The notes under the pieces: model-generated | What the model saw: only the letters and a program-made list of their open reading frames with translations | Databases searched by the model: none | Told to the model about the DNA's origin: nothing | Assembly (NCBI GenBank): GCA_907163375.1 | Contig: CAJQUW010004437.1 | Coordinates: 62,001-126,000, forward strand | Reading direction: 5' to 3' | Source: Prostheceraeus crozeri | Lineage: Eukaryota; Platyhelminthes; Polycladida; Euryleptidae | Length of the DNA: 64,000 nt | Translations under genes and position numbers: made by a program | Part shown: one piece after another, positions 10,373 to 21,060 of the stretch | How positions within the stretch are numbered: position 1 is the first letter of the stretch | How the letters are laid out: every line of letters begins with the position of its first letter

Positions 10373-11761
10373 TTAAAGTTGCAAGAGTACAAGAGGAAAG
10401 GTCATCGGTCATCTAAATGTTCTCCAACTTAGTGTGTACCATTAAGTGATGTAATCATGAACAAGTCAAATTACCACTATCACACACTATTTGTGGAACG
10501 TGAGAGAGATGATATCAGAATGGCGACAGTACCACCCAAAAAAGTGACCATGGTCATGGCAGTGGAAATAAGCAAAGACAGTTCAAACATTTTTCTCTCC
10601 AGAGATGGCGACTTACACTTGTGTGGTCAGGGAGAACCAGTATTGGGATGTTGACAGAATTGCTTACAAAGTACTGACGTGTTAATGGAAATAGTGATAA
10701 TCACCAATTAGCTATCTTATGGACCCGACTAAGAATCCCAGAGCTGTGAGTGGATGGCCAATGGTTCGAGAAGAAATTACTTTATAAAGCGATACAGATG
10801 CTTGGACGGGACATTCGATTCCGGCTAGTATGCTTGCTCGTGCTTTGATTCGGGCTTCGGTCAGACGTGACTTGGACTTTGGTCGAAGTGACTGGTTTTA
10901 GTTAGTCAGTCTTGCCTGGCTAACGGGAGAGAAACTTTTTGGAGTGACACATCAAACGGAGAGATAAGACGGTGGTAACGTATACGATCAATTCCATACT
11001 CTAACATTGACAAGGACTTCCTCGTAATCTGTAGCAGCAACTTCCTAGATAATCTCTGGCTATCTAGTTCTGTTTTAGTCGCCAGCATTTTTCTTGTCAT
11101 AATTATATACATATTATCTTTCCGTTGAATAGCGAGTGCTATATTTATATTCTATTTAACTTGTTTTTGATCTTATTGTCAGAGCAGTAGCAGGCAGCCC
11201 GGGAGTCAGAAAAGGGACTTGCAAGAAATCGGTAGTAGGATACACTCAATTACATTACCCTTTTACCGACACCCGGCCCGAACCGGATCTTGGAATCAAG
11301 TCTGGTCGTGCACGTTTCACAGGACCATCGTTATCAGCAAGAGTTAGTGCGTGAACTTAATTTCCCTACTTCAAATTAATATTCGTAGCGGAGTCGCCTG
11401 TCCTTTCGCCTCAGACTGATAGCGCTTAAAGTCGAGAGCGATAGTAAGAGGAGTTCAGTTTACTTGAATTATTTAGGAAGCTTGGGCTCACCAAGCGCAC
11501 TTATAACACTGATCAAGAATTAGGAATAGTGTATACAGTTAACGAATCTCGAGTAGACCTGTACCTACAGTCAGACTGAAATAAATAACTCCGTAAATTG
11601 ACTTCCGAAGGCACTCCATATTGTCGTCTCACTACTATATCTTCCAAGTAACGTTGATCAAATAACTTAAGATCATCATTCAAAAACGCTATCAATATCA
11701 TCACTTAAAAACATTACAGTTTTAAAAATATTATAGCTATATATATTAAAAACGTTACAGT

Positions 11762-11775
11762 TGGAGGTCCCAGCC
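11762..11775 (+). promoter_or_regulatory. Primer binding site of the LTR retrotransposon
   Basis: TGGAGGTCCCAGCC starts 2 bp after the 5' LTR terminus (ACA at 11759). A TGG-starting site at this place is expected to pair with the CCA 3' end of a tRNA primer. The tRNA identity cannot be assigned by eye. Confidence 0.65.
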
Positions 11776-13299
11776 TCTGCTTTGCTACTGCTCTTGTCAC
11801 TTCCTATTCTAAAATTTCTCTTCCGTTAGTATTCAGGCATAGAATCGAGGTCAATTAGGGTAGGTTCGTTTGAGGAAACTTATTAAGTAGCTGCAGAGAA
11901 AGCACTATAATTTATGAGCCTACGGGATATAGCCTTGAGTACTTCTGTTTCTTGACTTTTATTGTCACGTGTTCAGTGATATATTGAGAGTCCGTTTTGT
12001 GATTATTGGTTACCGGCCGGTTATATTGGTTGTACTTGATAAGTACGGATATTTTGGGCTCGGCCTCAGTTGGGTACTGAGTGGTTTGAGTTGGAAATTG
12101 ATTATTGGCGCGCAGGTTTTCCCCGTGTGAGGGACGTTGAGGGCAGTGAGGAAAGCTACCGGTAGTATTGAATTTGTTGATATTGTTCTGCCCGTGTTGT
12201 ATTTCAGGACGTGTTGAGTCCTCGTTTTAGTATTAGGTTGAAATCTCCCCGATCCTCATATAAGTGGGTGCGTAAGTGGTTCAACCCCTACAACAGTACT
12301 TTCATATATTTTTCCTCAGACACATAGGCATTGTAGGTGTTCAGTAAGTACTGTGTAAGCATATTTAATATCGGAAGTCCTTGTATTTTCTTAAGTATAC
12401 GTTTACCACTTGTCTAGCACGCAAATTACCGTCGATCGTTTTCGACATACTATACTCTTACTAATTTCGTCTATTCGTTTCTATCCGAATACTCGATCAG
12501 TCGGTCGTATCCGATCTTTGCTCCAGACTAATAGAACTATTATTCTTTTATTATTTTGTATTTGCGATTCGTGCGAGGTCGAGTTTAACAGTAACTTTGT
12601 CGCACTTTGTTAAAATTCCTTCAGTTGGTGACGTCTACCTTTGTGATACTTATTGGGTTTCGGGGCAATATATATGCGTACATATTGGTGTATACTCGTA
12701 TAATTGTGGTATCATTGTTATTGTTGCTCTCATTTCTATATTGCATTTCTGGTATATATTTTGCATTGATTTTGTACCCATCAGTCCCCATCTCCCCATC
12801 GCAATTGCAATTACGTTATTAGTTTCCCACAGCATTGCCCTAACCTAGTTAGCCATTAAAAATCTTGATAATATTTGGAAACGTTACACAATTTACGTCT
12901 TCTTTTAGTGTCGTATTTGCTTTCTCTTGCTTAAGTATTCAATTTTCGTTCTCATAAAGCGTACAATGGCATTTCTAGTCGATTACATTTTTCAATATCT
13001 GTTATATTGTGGTAAAAGTTTTTGTAACTAATTTAATAACTACTTTCGATAGTTCTACTGCTTCAACCAGTACACGTAAAGATATACGTACAACTACTGC
13101 CGGGTAGTTTTACTGATTTCCCTCCATCCTCCATACATCACTGTTCGTGCGGTTATAGCAATTATAGCAGAAAAGACCGTTGCCCCCTATCTCGTCCTAC
13201 CACCTCCATCCACTGGCAGTTCAACATCTCTGATTAGTTTCAATTCTTCCTTATTTCTTTCACATAATACACAGCTCATACACCTATTTGTTATTCAAA
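11776..13299. other. 5' leader of the LTR retrotransposon
   Basis: About 1.5 kb between primer binding site and gag. No conserved ORF is recognised; the short overlapping ORFs at 12597-12848 look like chance. It presumably holds packaging and splice signals, which I cannot identify. Confidence 0.5.
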
Positions 13300-14964
13300 A
13301 TGGCCAAACGCACCCGCTCCAGTAAGGAAGTTATGGATGTTGACGTTGATCACACTATACTCCCCAACACCTCTTTGGTTGCGGGAAACTCAGGGGGTGC
13401 CCTAACGCCTACTTCTGCGACCCGGCCCTCCGCATTACGAAGAACTTCTATCTCTGCCGATTTAACCAACGGTCCACGTTGCTTACCCCCAAATGCCAAC
13501 ACAGCTTTAGCAATCACACCTTTCTCGGGTGACTGTGCACATACAGAAGCTAATTTTATAGAGTTTATTGATCACTTCGAATTGGTTGGAAGAGCTTTGG
13601 GTTGGACAGATTTGCAAAAAGCGCACCTTCTCCCAACTTACCTTAAGTCTTACGCAATGGAAATGTATCGACAAGTTCCTCCCGAAGCGCAAAACAATTA
13701 CCCATTGCTGATTCGCACAATGAAAACTTTATTGAAAACGCCAGAATCCGAAAAGTTCGCGAGTGTAGAATTACACACACGCAAACAGAACGTAGGGGAA
13801 TCCGTGGCCGCTTTCGCCACTGATATCCAACGCCTAGTGCGAACTGCATATGTTAATCTTGACCAGAAAGCCAAAGACATGTTACCTCGAGAAGCTTTCG
13901 TTTTTGGCCTGCTACCACAGTTACGACGAGCAGTACTTCAAAAGGATCCTGATACATTAGACGAGGCTATCTCATATGCCCGCAAACTGCAGGCCCAAGG
14001 CCACTTGTTGGCCGATGACGATAATTCTCGTACGGTCGCTGCAGTACAAGCCGTACAAGACCGCATGGACTCACTGGTTTCTGCTATACAAGGCATGAAC
14101 ATGTATCCCAACGCCACCTATCCTGCCGCTGAACCGTCCAGGCAATGGAAAGCTGTGCCTCTGCCACGATACACAGCAGACAACAGGGTAATATGCTACA
14201 AATGTGGAAAACCAGGTCATATTCAAAGACAATGCGGACGGCGAGTGACGTTCGCCCAACTATCACCACGCAGATATGCAAATGGGTATGATGTAAGTCA
14301 TAATCACCAGCCTTCAATAATAAGTAGTAACGAAAGACCACATCACAGGACAGACATGTACCGGGCGGCCACCAACTCAATGTCGCCATCATTTGACCAT
14401 CAAAGACCTCCTGCTAGGAACTTCCGGGTATCCTCACATCAACATCCTCCGAACCCACCAAATGGCGCTCAACCACGCCACCTATCTCCGCCACCAGACC
14501 TACAAAGATCATCTTACAGCCCATCGAGGCGTTCTTCTGGAGAATCCATTTTGGGCATTTCTATGAATCTCGGCAGGCATGCAACATCGGAAAACCATAG
14601 CAATGCAATTTTCTCCGACGATATGGAAGATCGAGTACAAACGAGAGACCCTTCCTACCTGGTCGCAGTCATAGCAATCACGTCTCAGCACCCTGACCCG
14701 ATGTTCTCTATTGCCAACCAACAGGATCAGGAAAGGCAAGACTCCACTATAAAAATGGTGGATCTCATGCAACCTACCGAACAGACATCAAGTGATGCCC
14801 TTCCAGCAACGTCTGCACCTCCACTCGCTGAGTTGATAAGAGACATCCAACAGTCACAATCAGCCCAACAAACATTGAGTGATGCCCTTCCAGCAGCGTC
14901 TGCCCCCCCCCCTCACAGACGTCGATGTCACTGTGGACGCAGTACCGCAACCTCAAAACGCTGA
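13300..14964 (+). CDS. gag: Gag polyprotein
   Basis: The ORF opens at 13288, but the Met at 13300 (MAKRTRSS, context aaaATGg) is the better start, giving about 554 residues. The middle (about 13520-13990) has the retrotransposon Gag fold pattern: FIEFIDHFELVGRALGW, LPTYLKSYAMEMY, VAAFATDIQRLV and AFVFGLLPQLRRAV. A single zinc knuckle CYKCGKPGHIQRQC (CX2CX4HX4C, about 14195-14236) follows, then a long Pro/Ser/Gln-rich tail. Gag forms the particle and packages RNA through the knuckle. The frame ends just after a run of ten C (14903-14912), where the +1 frame carries on into the next gene. This could be a programmed slip site or a length error. Confidence 0.92.
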   Translation: MAKRTRSSKEVMDVDVDHTILPNTSLVAGNSGGALTPTSATRPSALRRTSISADLTNGPRCLPPNANTALAITPFSGDCAHTEANFIEFIDHFELVGRALGWTDLQKAHLLPTYLKSYAMEMYRQVPPEAQNNYPLLIRTMKTLLKTPESEKFASVELHTRKQNVGESVAAFATDIQRLVRTAYVNLDQKAKDMLPREAFVFGLLPQLRRAVLQKDPDTLDEAISYARKLQAQGHLLADDDNSRTVAAVQAVQDRMDSLVSAIQGMNMYPNATYPAAEPSRQWKAVPLPRYTADNRVICYKCGKPGHIQRQCGRRVTFAQLSPRRYANGYDVSHNHQPSIISSNERPHHRTDMYRAATNSMSPSFDHQRPPARNFRVSSHQHPPNPPNGAQPRHLSPPPDLQRSSYSPSRRSSGESILGISMNLGRHATSENHSNAIFSDDMEDRVQTRDPSYLVAVIAITSQHPDPMFSIANQQDQERQDSTIKMVDLMQPTEQTSSDALPATSAPPLAELIRDIQQSQSAQQTLSDALPAASAPPPHRRRCHCGRSTATSKR

Positions 14965-17107
14965 AACTCAAACCGATTGTCACAACAGTTCCGCCTATCT
15001 TCATTGGCCTTTGGTCAACAACATTCTCATTCCTATGAGGTCCGTTTCATCCGGCCGTCCATTCAAGGGAGTAACCACTGGTATTTTCCTATTAATGCTA
15101 ACCCTGCTTTGGCTGGGCAGACCAAGCCGGAGCGAGTGGAAACCCAAATCATCCCAACCCTATGATCTGTCAAAAGAAAACAGGGGCCTCGACATGGGAA
15201 GTACCTGATCCACCTCCTTGTGAGTCCGGTATCAAAAGGAATACGGCCCCCATCAACCGAACGCATGAACTATACAAAGTCAATATGCTACAATATGAAA
15301 GTGCAGGCTTCCATTGCATTAAAATAAAGCATATATTCAAAACCCTAATCTACTTTTTTGGAGAGACTTCTAAAGAAGAACATCGTACATATCCCGGTAT
15401 CGAATCTAGAATGTCAGCAAATAATAAAGGAACAACAGTGCTCAGTCGGAAAATTGAAAAGTATCCAGGGAGGATGGTCAACGGACATACCTGCTGTCCA
15501 CGTCCTTGGAGCAGCGCCTTTTGAATGCTGTAAATGGAGAACTCAAGTAATCATCAATTGTCTTGTCGTCCCAATATCAGTGTACAAACGCCACTCGTCA
15601 AAATCAATGGAAAGTTCTGCTGGCATGGTCAAGCATTGTCACAATCAGGCTGGCCACTGCCACCTTAATGATTTTTCTCACATTATTTGGAAACCTTCTA
15701 AGGAAGAAAAGTGCAAATTTCTCAAATGGAAGATTTTCGCCGGTGAACAATGGGGCGACACATGGGTGTCCAGCGATGGCAACCTTGCGCTCACGTTTCG
15801 TAAAGTAAAGTCATCTTACAGGGACTGTAATAACACAACTCTCCTTCGGACTCAACAAGGGATATATGTGAAGGAATGTCATTGGAACCAACAGAAAGTT
15901 CGGGGCAAGAGAGGAGTTACTACATCGGAAGTTGCCTTACAATTCAAACTTACTAATTATGTCCGCTTGGCATTTAACATGGCAATTCAAGCGTCGTGCA
16001 AGAGCATGATGTCGCTGGTCGGCCTTTTCAAGGTTGCAGTTATGTCTCATCCGACTTTGGCAGTTCGGTCATTGTTTCAACGCCATTACCTTCACGCGAA
16101 AGCTGTGGGCAGAATACTTGAAATATTTCCTTGTACAGAGGTCAATAACTTCACGATCCTCTCAATGAAGACACGTTGCCTGAGGCGAATCCTAATCCTT
16201 CATGTTCTGATTCAAAATCAACCTATTTTAGGTTACTTGGATCCAATAACAAATATCGTACATACTACCGCAGCTAGGCGCCCATGTCATGAAATGACCA
16301 ACGTTCCCTTCTGTTACAAGCAAACATGTTGCAATTACCATTACAAGCACGGATGTCACCCTCTACCTCCGGCGCAGAAACTACCAATTTATCCATCCAA
16401 TTTCACCACGGTTCCCTTACCTCCTCACACTATTTTTCATGACCTCGTGGTCTACAATTGGAGCGCTACACAATCTCGAGAAACGATCAGCGACCTTATG
16501 GGAACTCTCACCATGCATAAGGAAATACTACAGCGGCTTGGGATTACACCCAATGAATCTGTTTCCGACAACACTCAGTCCTTGATCAATAACATCGCTC
16601 ATAAAGTGTCCTTTGTTTTTCTTCTTGGCTTCGCGGCTACTGCGAAACAGATATGGATATTCCTTGTGTGTTTATATGTTACTATTTCGGTCTTCATTCG
16701 GATTTGTACACACTGTGGACGTCAAGTCACAAGACCAACATGGATATCCACTCTGCCATCCCTACCATGGTACCGCTCCAACAGAGGACCGAAACATCAC
16801 GATAACCAGGCTACGGAAGTGCCAGCTATTGAAGAATGCGTCGCTATGATAGCCCTCCCATCAGACAGCTCCTCATGTGAAAAGAATAGCTATGAACTTC
16901 CCCAGACAACAGACATGAACCCGCCGTCATACTCTACTGAACTTGAACCAACCGCACCAATGTACCAAAGTCCCCTGCCGGACAGACTCACGCCCGCCAC
17001 ATCTAGCGCACAATCACACAGCGACACCGATCTCGAAACAGGAAACTATCTGCCACAGTCGCCGACATGGCCAAGATCAAATAGCACAGAGGACATCGTT
17101 GCCGCGT
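14879..17107 (+). pseudogene. Envelope-like membrane glycoprotein, frame-broken
   Basis: A membrane-protein gene lies between gag and protease. In the +1 frame after the C10 run a hydrophobic segment (GIFLLMLTLLWLG, about 15080-15120) looks like a signal peptide. Two more frame changes follow (about 15165-15205 and 15355-15370) before a long open part from 15358. That part is cysteine-rich, with possible N-glycosylation sites (NNTT, NFTT, NWSA, NESV). A strong transmembrane stretch lies at about 16595-16710 (SFVFLLGFAATAKQIWIFL and following), then a Pro/Ser-rich tail. This layout is that of a class of viral fusion glycoproteins; I cannot assign the family. The tail continues in frame into the protease. 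The breaks make the copy non-functional as read. Confidence 0.6.
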
Positions 17108-17410
17108 GTGGGCAACAGGAAAAGTCTGTGATACGCATACGCATTGACAACAAGTCTGCCGAAGCACCTTTGGACACGGGGGCGGGAATAACCTTCATTT
17201 CGGAGGATTTTACACGATAATGGAATATCGAATCCAGAGCCACGTCAATGTCCGCTAAGAATGTTAGCGGGGGAGATTTGAAACTTGTTGGTTCTGCAAC
17301 AGTGGTCTTCAGTTTGGCGAAACGTGAAATCCCCATGATGTGGCCATCATGAGAGGTTTATAGTTTGATGCTATTCTCGGAGTGGATTTTCTCACCAAAC
17401 TTGATTATTT
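17108..17410 (+). pseudogene. pro: Retroviral-type aspartic protease, broken
   Basis: The catalytic motif LDTGAGITFIS (about 17168-17200) is intact and lies at the C-terminal end of the 15358-17220 ORF. A TAA at 17218 interrupts the domain. Downstream the flap and C-terminal parts can still be followed (LKLVGSATVVFS, then in another frame DAILGVDFLTKLDY at about 17367-17408, the usual ILG-DFL end of Gypsy proteases). It would cleave the polyprotein. Its fusion to the tail of the envelope-like region rather than to gag is unusual. Confidence 0.85.
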
Positions 17411-18780
17411 CACCATCAATTATAAAAGTAAAAAAATTGAATTCCCACCTCCAACCAACCTCACAGTATGCTCCGTCAAGCTCGATGAAAGCGCTACTAT
17501 ACCACCACGAGCAGAAATGAAAGTCGCGACACGTCTTACTCACCCACTTCCTGCAGAAACAGTCTTGTTTCAACCCAAGAACAGCAACCGACTGTCACAA
17601 GTGCTAATCGCCAACATGGTGGCTTCACCACGGGAACAGCATATTCCAATCTGTATTACTAACATGTCACAGGCACCCGCCAAGTTTCATCGTGGACAAC
17701 TCCTCGGGAAGGCAGAAGCCTTAACTACACAAGACCTCATCATCGATGAAAACCAAATGCAATCGAATTCTGTTACTTGCAAAGAGGAATTCGTGAGTCT
17801 ATTTTCGAAATCCACAACCTTGACCGTTGAACAACAAGCACAACTAAATGATCTCCTTTGGCAACACAAAGAAGTTTTTGCTCAACACGAATTTGACCTT
17901 GGCAAAATGGAAGGCGTTGAACATAACATCCACATTGGAAACAACCCTCCTGTTCGCCAACGACCTTATCGTATCCCTGAATCTCAAAAGTCAACGATCA
18001 AAGAACATATTAGCAAAATTTGCCACCACGGTATCATCCAGCCTACAGCAAGCCCTTTTGCTTCACCAGTTATTCTCGTAAAAAAGAAGGATGGTACTGA
18101 CAGATTTTGTGTCGACTTTCGACGATTGAATGCTAACACCAGTAAAGATTATTTCCCTCTACCAAGAATCGATCAAACGGCCAATTGTTTATCACGCGCG
18201 TTTATCAATACTTCTCAACTCTGGATTTGGCATCAGGGTACTGGCAAATACCCATTGCTCCCGAGTCCCGACCAAAAACCGCGTTCACTACGTTCGTCGG
18301 AAATTTCGAATTCTGCCGACTTCCATTTCGACTATGTAACTCGCCAGCCACAATCCAGCGCGCAATGGAAGTCATTCTGGCTGGTCTACAAAATGAGACT
18401 TGCATTGTCTATATCGACGACATTATCTGCTATTCTCCTGATTTTCTCACTCACTTGCGGCACTTGGAACAAATCTTGTCAAGGATGCTAAAACATGGTG
18501 TTAAGTTAGAACCCAAAATGTGTAATTTTGCGAAGTCCACAGTCAAGTTCCTTGGTCACGTCATCACACGTGAGGATATGAAGCCTGACCCGGATAACAC
18601 GAAAAAGATACACGGGTATCCTACACCAAAATCTACGAAAGAAGTTCGCCAATTTTTGGGTCTTGATTCTTACTGCCGGCGCTTCATCCCCAATTTTGCA
18701 AAAGTAGCAAGTTCTCTCCATCAGTTAATAAAAAAGGACACCCCCTATGTATGGGAAGCCGACCAGCAGACATCCTTCGC
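17411..18780 (+). pseudogene. pol: Gypsy reverse transcriptase, frameshifted
   Basis: RT motifs appear in order: PFASPVILVKKKDGTDRF and VDFRRLNANT (17382-18491 ORF), then in a second frame FSTLDLASGYWQI, TAFTTFVGNFEFCRLPF and the active site IVYIDDIICYS (about 18405-18435), then FLGHVITREDMKPDP and VRQFLGLDSYCRRFIP (18185-18913 ORF). One frameshift lies near 18190-18215. YIDD replaces the commoner YVDD or YMDD, which is tolerated in Gypsy elements. The enzyme copies the element RNA in cytoplasmic particles. Confidence 0.93.
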
Positions 18781-19450
18781 TAAATTGAAAGCGCGCTTGT
18801 GTCAAGAGCCCATACTCGCCTATCCCGATTTTACCAAGACGTTTACCTTACATGCCGACGCAAGTGGTATATACAGCTCTAGGGGCTGCACTCAGCCAAG
18901 GTTCGGGGCGTGAAGAACGAGCAATTGCATGCGCCAGCAGGACATTGAACAAGCACGAACGGAATTACGCGATTGTAGAATTGGAGGCCCTGGCTATTGT
19001 CTGGGCTTGCGATCACTTTCGCCCATACTTGTACGGTAGGCCGTTTACAGTGATAACAGATCACAGCCCTCTTCAGTGGTTATTTACACACCAAAATCCG
19101 TCATCTCGCCTCATTCGATGGGCGCTAAAGTTACAAGAACTTGACATGGTGATCAAGTACCGACCGGGGAAGTGCAATAACGCCGACTCTTTATCGCGAA
19201 TCACCGACATGACTGTTGTATCTGCAGTCACTCGCAACGACAGCATGGAACTTCGTATAACATCTGACATTGCAAATGTACGCACAGCCCAACAAACCGA
19301 TCCACCTCTTCAATGTATAATCCGGAAATTGCTGGGAAGGTCGGTCAACTTTCGAAACGTCTCTAAGTTGGATCAGTCATATGTCCTTACGAAGATCGGT
19401 AACTTCCGCTTACGACATGGAACACTGTACCGTCTGACCGAGAAAGGCAC
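18781..19450 (+). pseudogene. pol: RNase H domain and linker, frameshifted
   Basis: LHADASGIY (first catalytic D) is in the 18185-18913 frame. After a frameshift at about 18870-18900, ALGAALSQ, IVELEALAIVWACDHFRPYL (with the catalytic E) and FTVITDHSPLQWL (D) follow, then the typical RWALKLQELDMVIKYRPG and NADSLSR boundary of Gypsy elements. The domain is complete apart from that single frame change. Confidence 0.92.
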
Positions 19451-20810
19451 TCTTACGTTGGTTCTACCTACCTTTTATCGAATGCAAATCTTTCTCGAAT
19501 TTCACCATGGACAATTTGGAGGACATTTATCGGCGGAAAAGACATTATCACGCTTGCGTAAGTTTTATTATTGGCCAAAAATGAACAAACAAGTCCGTCA
19601 ATAGATAAAGGAGTGTGTCTCATGCAACGCCCGGAATGCACCCAATCGTAAAGTCAAGGTTCCATTGAAATCTATCCCAATCCCGCCTCCATTCTATCGA
19701 TGGGCCGTCGATGTCACGGGATCGTATCCCTAGACCCACGTTGGTAACAAATATATCGTTATCTTTGTGGAATACGCCACTAAGTGGGTGGAAGCTTTTC
19801 ATATCCCCGACCAAACTGCTCAGACAATAGCAAAGCTTTTTACGAACGAAATTGTGTGTCGGTTTGGGTGCCCCGAGACATTACTCTCGGATAGAGGCGC
19901 TAACTTCATGTCCACACTAATGAAAGAGGTCTGTCGGATTACCAATACCAACAAGGTGTTTACTACGGCGTACAACCCCAAGTGTGATGGTCTTGTGGAA
20001 AAAATGTGCGGTGTCATCGTTCGGATGATTTCACATTATGTCAGTTCCGACCAGAAAGATTAGGATGATTTCATACCTGCCATGCTCTTGCATATCGTTC
20101 TTCGGCTCATGCGTCTACAAAAGAAAGTCCTTTCTTCCTTGTATTCGGAAGAGACCCTCAACTACCGTGCGACTTGGTACTCCATGAACAAAGGGTGACG
20201 ATACCCAGACTACTGTGACTGACTATAAAAACCTGTTATCTCGCCGATTATCAACTGCTTGGGAGTTGGCACGTAAGAACAATGATGAGGCTCAGAAACG
20301 CCAGAAAGCGCAGTACGACAAGTCGTCGACGGATTTCTTAGACCATGTTCCGGTTGAGATCGTGTGTATGTTTTTACGCCTCAACCAAAAAAAGGCCTGT
20401 CTAAGAAGTTACAAAAACTATGGCGCGGCCCTTACCGCATTCTGGAGGTTACCGACACAAATGCCCTTGTCGCCCCTATCAATGAGCCTCGCGGTAAAAG
20501 ACAATGGACAAATTTAAATCGTTGCAAACTGGCAACTGAGCCACACACTTCTCAACTGCCAGACTCAGATGCACAACTACTCGATCAGTTCTTTGAGCCC
20601 ATCCCATCTGCCGACGCAAGTGACCATCTTCGAAATAGTCCACCATCCCCGACTGTTTATCGGTCGGAAGCGGGAATGCTATCCACTGCGGCTAGAAAGC
20701 CTGAACGCACCAAGCCCACTTGCCCGGACGCTACCGGAAGAAACACACCTGGTGTATTCCCACCTTGTAAATACCCTTTACGCAATCGACAGCGACACTC
20801 TTCATCCTAA
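19451..20810 (+). pseudogene. pol: Integrase with GPY/F C-terminal module, broken
   Basis: The zinc-binding HHCC domain is visible (EFHHGQFGGHLSAEKTL, YYWPKM, then CVSCNARN) but is cut by a TAG at 19603. The core has WAVDVTGSYP (D), LLSDRGANFMS (D) and DGLVEKMCGV (E), so the DDE residues remain, with further stops near 19731 and 20062. The C-terminal module has KLQKLWRGPYRILEV (about 20425-20470), followed by a basic tail. Integrase inserts the element cDNA; the flanking 4-bp CTAT duplication is its product. Confidence 0.9.
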
Positions 20811-21060
20811 TCGCTTACAGAACTACCATTGTCTTTCGTGTATTTCGTCTTAGAGTATGATTAAGGCTTTATTCTATGTGTGCCCGGTTCTTCCTTACCT
20901 ACGTTAAGCCATTTTTATTTTTGCTTGTTGTATTTGTCTCTTTGTCCTGCACCTCCTCTACAAAGTGCTATTATCTATGTCTATCTCATCCTCGATTCAT
21001 TATTGCTCATGTATATGCCCTATTATTTCCTATTGATGTTCACTCGGCTGTCGGCTCCAC
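20811..21060. other. AT-rich segment after integrase
   Basis: No ORF with family features. It separates pol from a GC-rich block. Confidence 0.4.

Larger units (their letters stand above)
5403..10376. mobile_element. piggyBac-like element with TTAA target site
   Basis: A 4966-bp insertion (5407-10372) lies between two TTAA copies (5403-5406 and 10373-10376). The other LTR shows the empty site with a single TTAA at the same place, so the event is proven by comparison. The ends are CCCATTTAAGG on the left and CGCTAAATGGG on the right, that is TTAA-CCCATTTA inverted repeats as in piggyBac elements. Both ends share a subterminal motif (aacg-tttcgttac) near 5549 and 10345. No intact piggyBac transposase is present, only a possible relic at 9640-9876. 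A RAG1-like transposon later inserted inside it. Confidence 0.88.
5298..11759 (+). repeat. 5' LTR (split by piggyBac-like insertion)
   Basis: LTR sequence occupies 5298-5406 and 10377-11759. It starts TGTGATGTGCTAC and ends AAAACGTTACA, with TG and CA ends. It matches 22711-23215 plus 27761-29029. Only one copy of the 141-bp internal unit is present. ORFs inside it (10457-10654, 10906-11112, 11513-11704) recur in the other LTR and are not real genes. Confidence 0.93.

Noticed and set aside
10457-11704. Three small plus/minus ORFs as genes
   Set aside because: They recur with the same sequence in the other LTR (22900-23097, 28176-28382, 28783-28974) and have no protein-family features; they are LTR shadows.
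13507-14772. Minus-strand ORFs under gag
   Set aside because: Antisense shadows of a gag frame that carries clear Gag and zinc-knuckle motifs.
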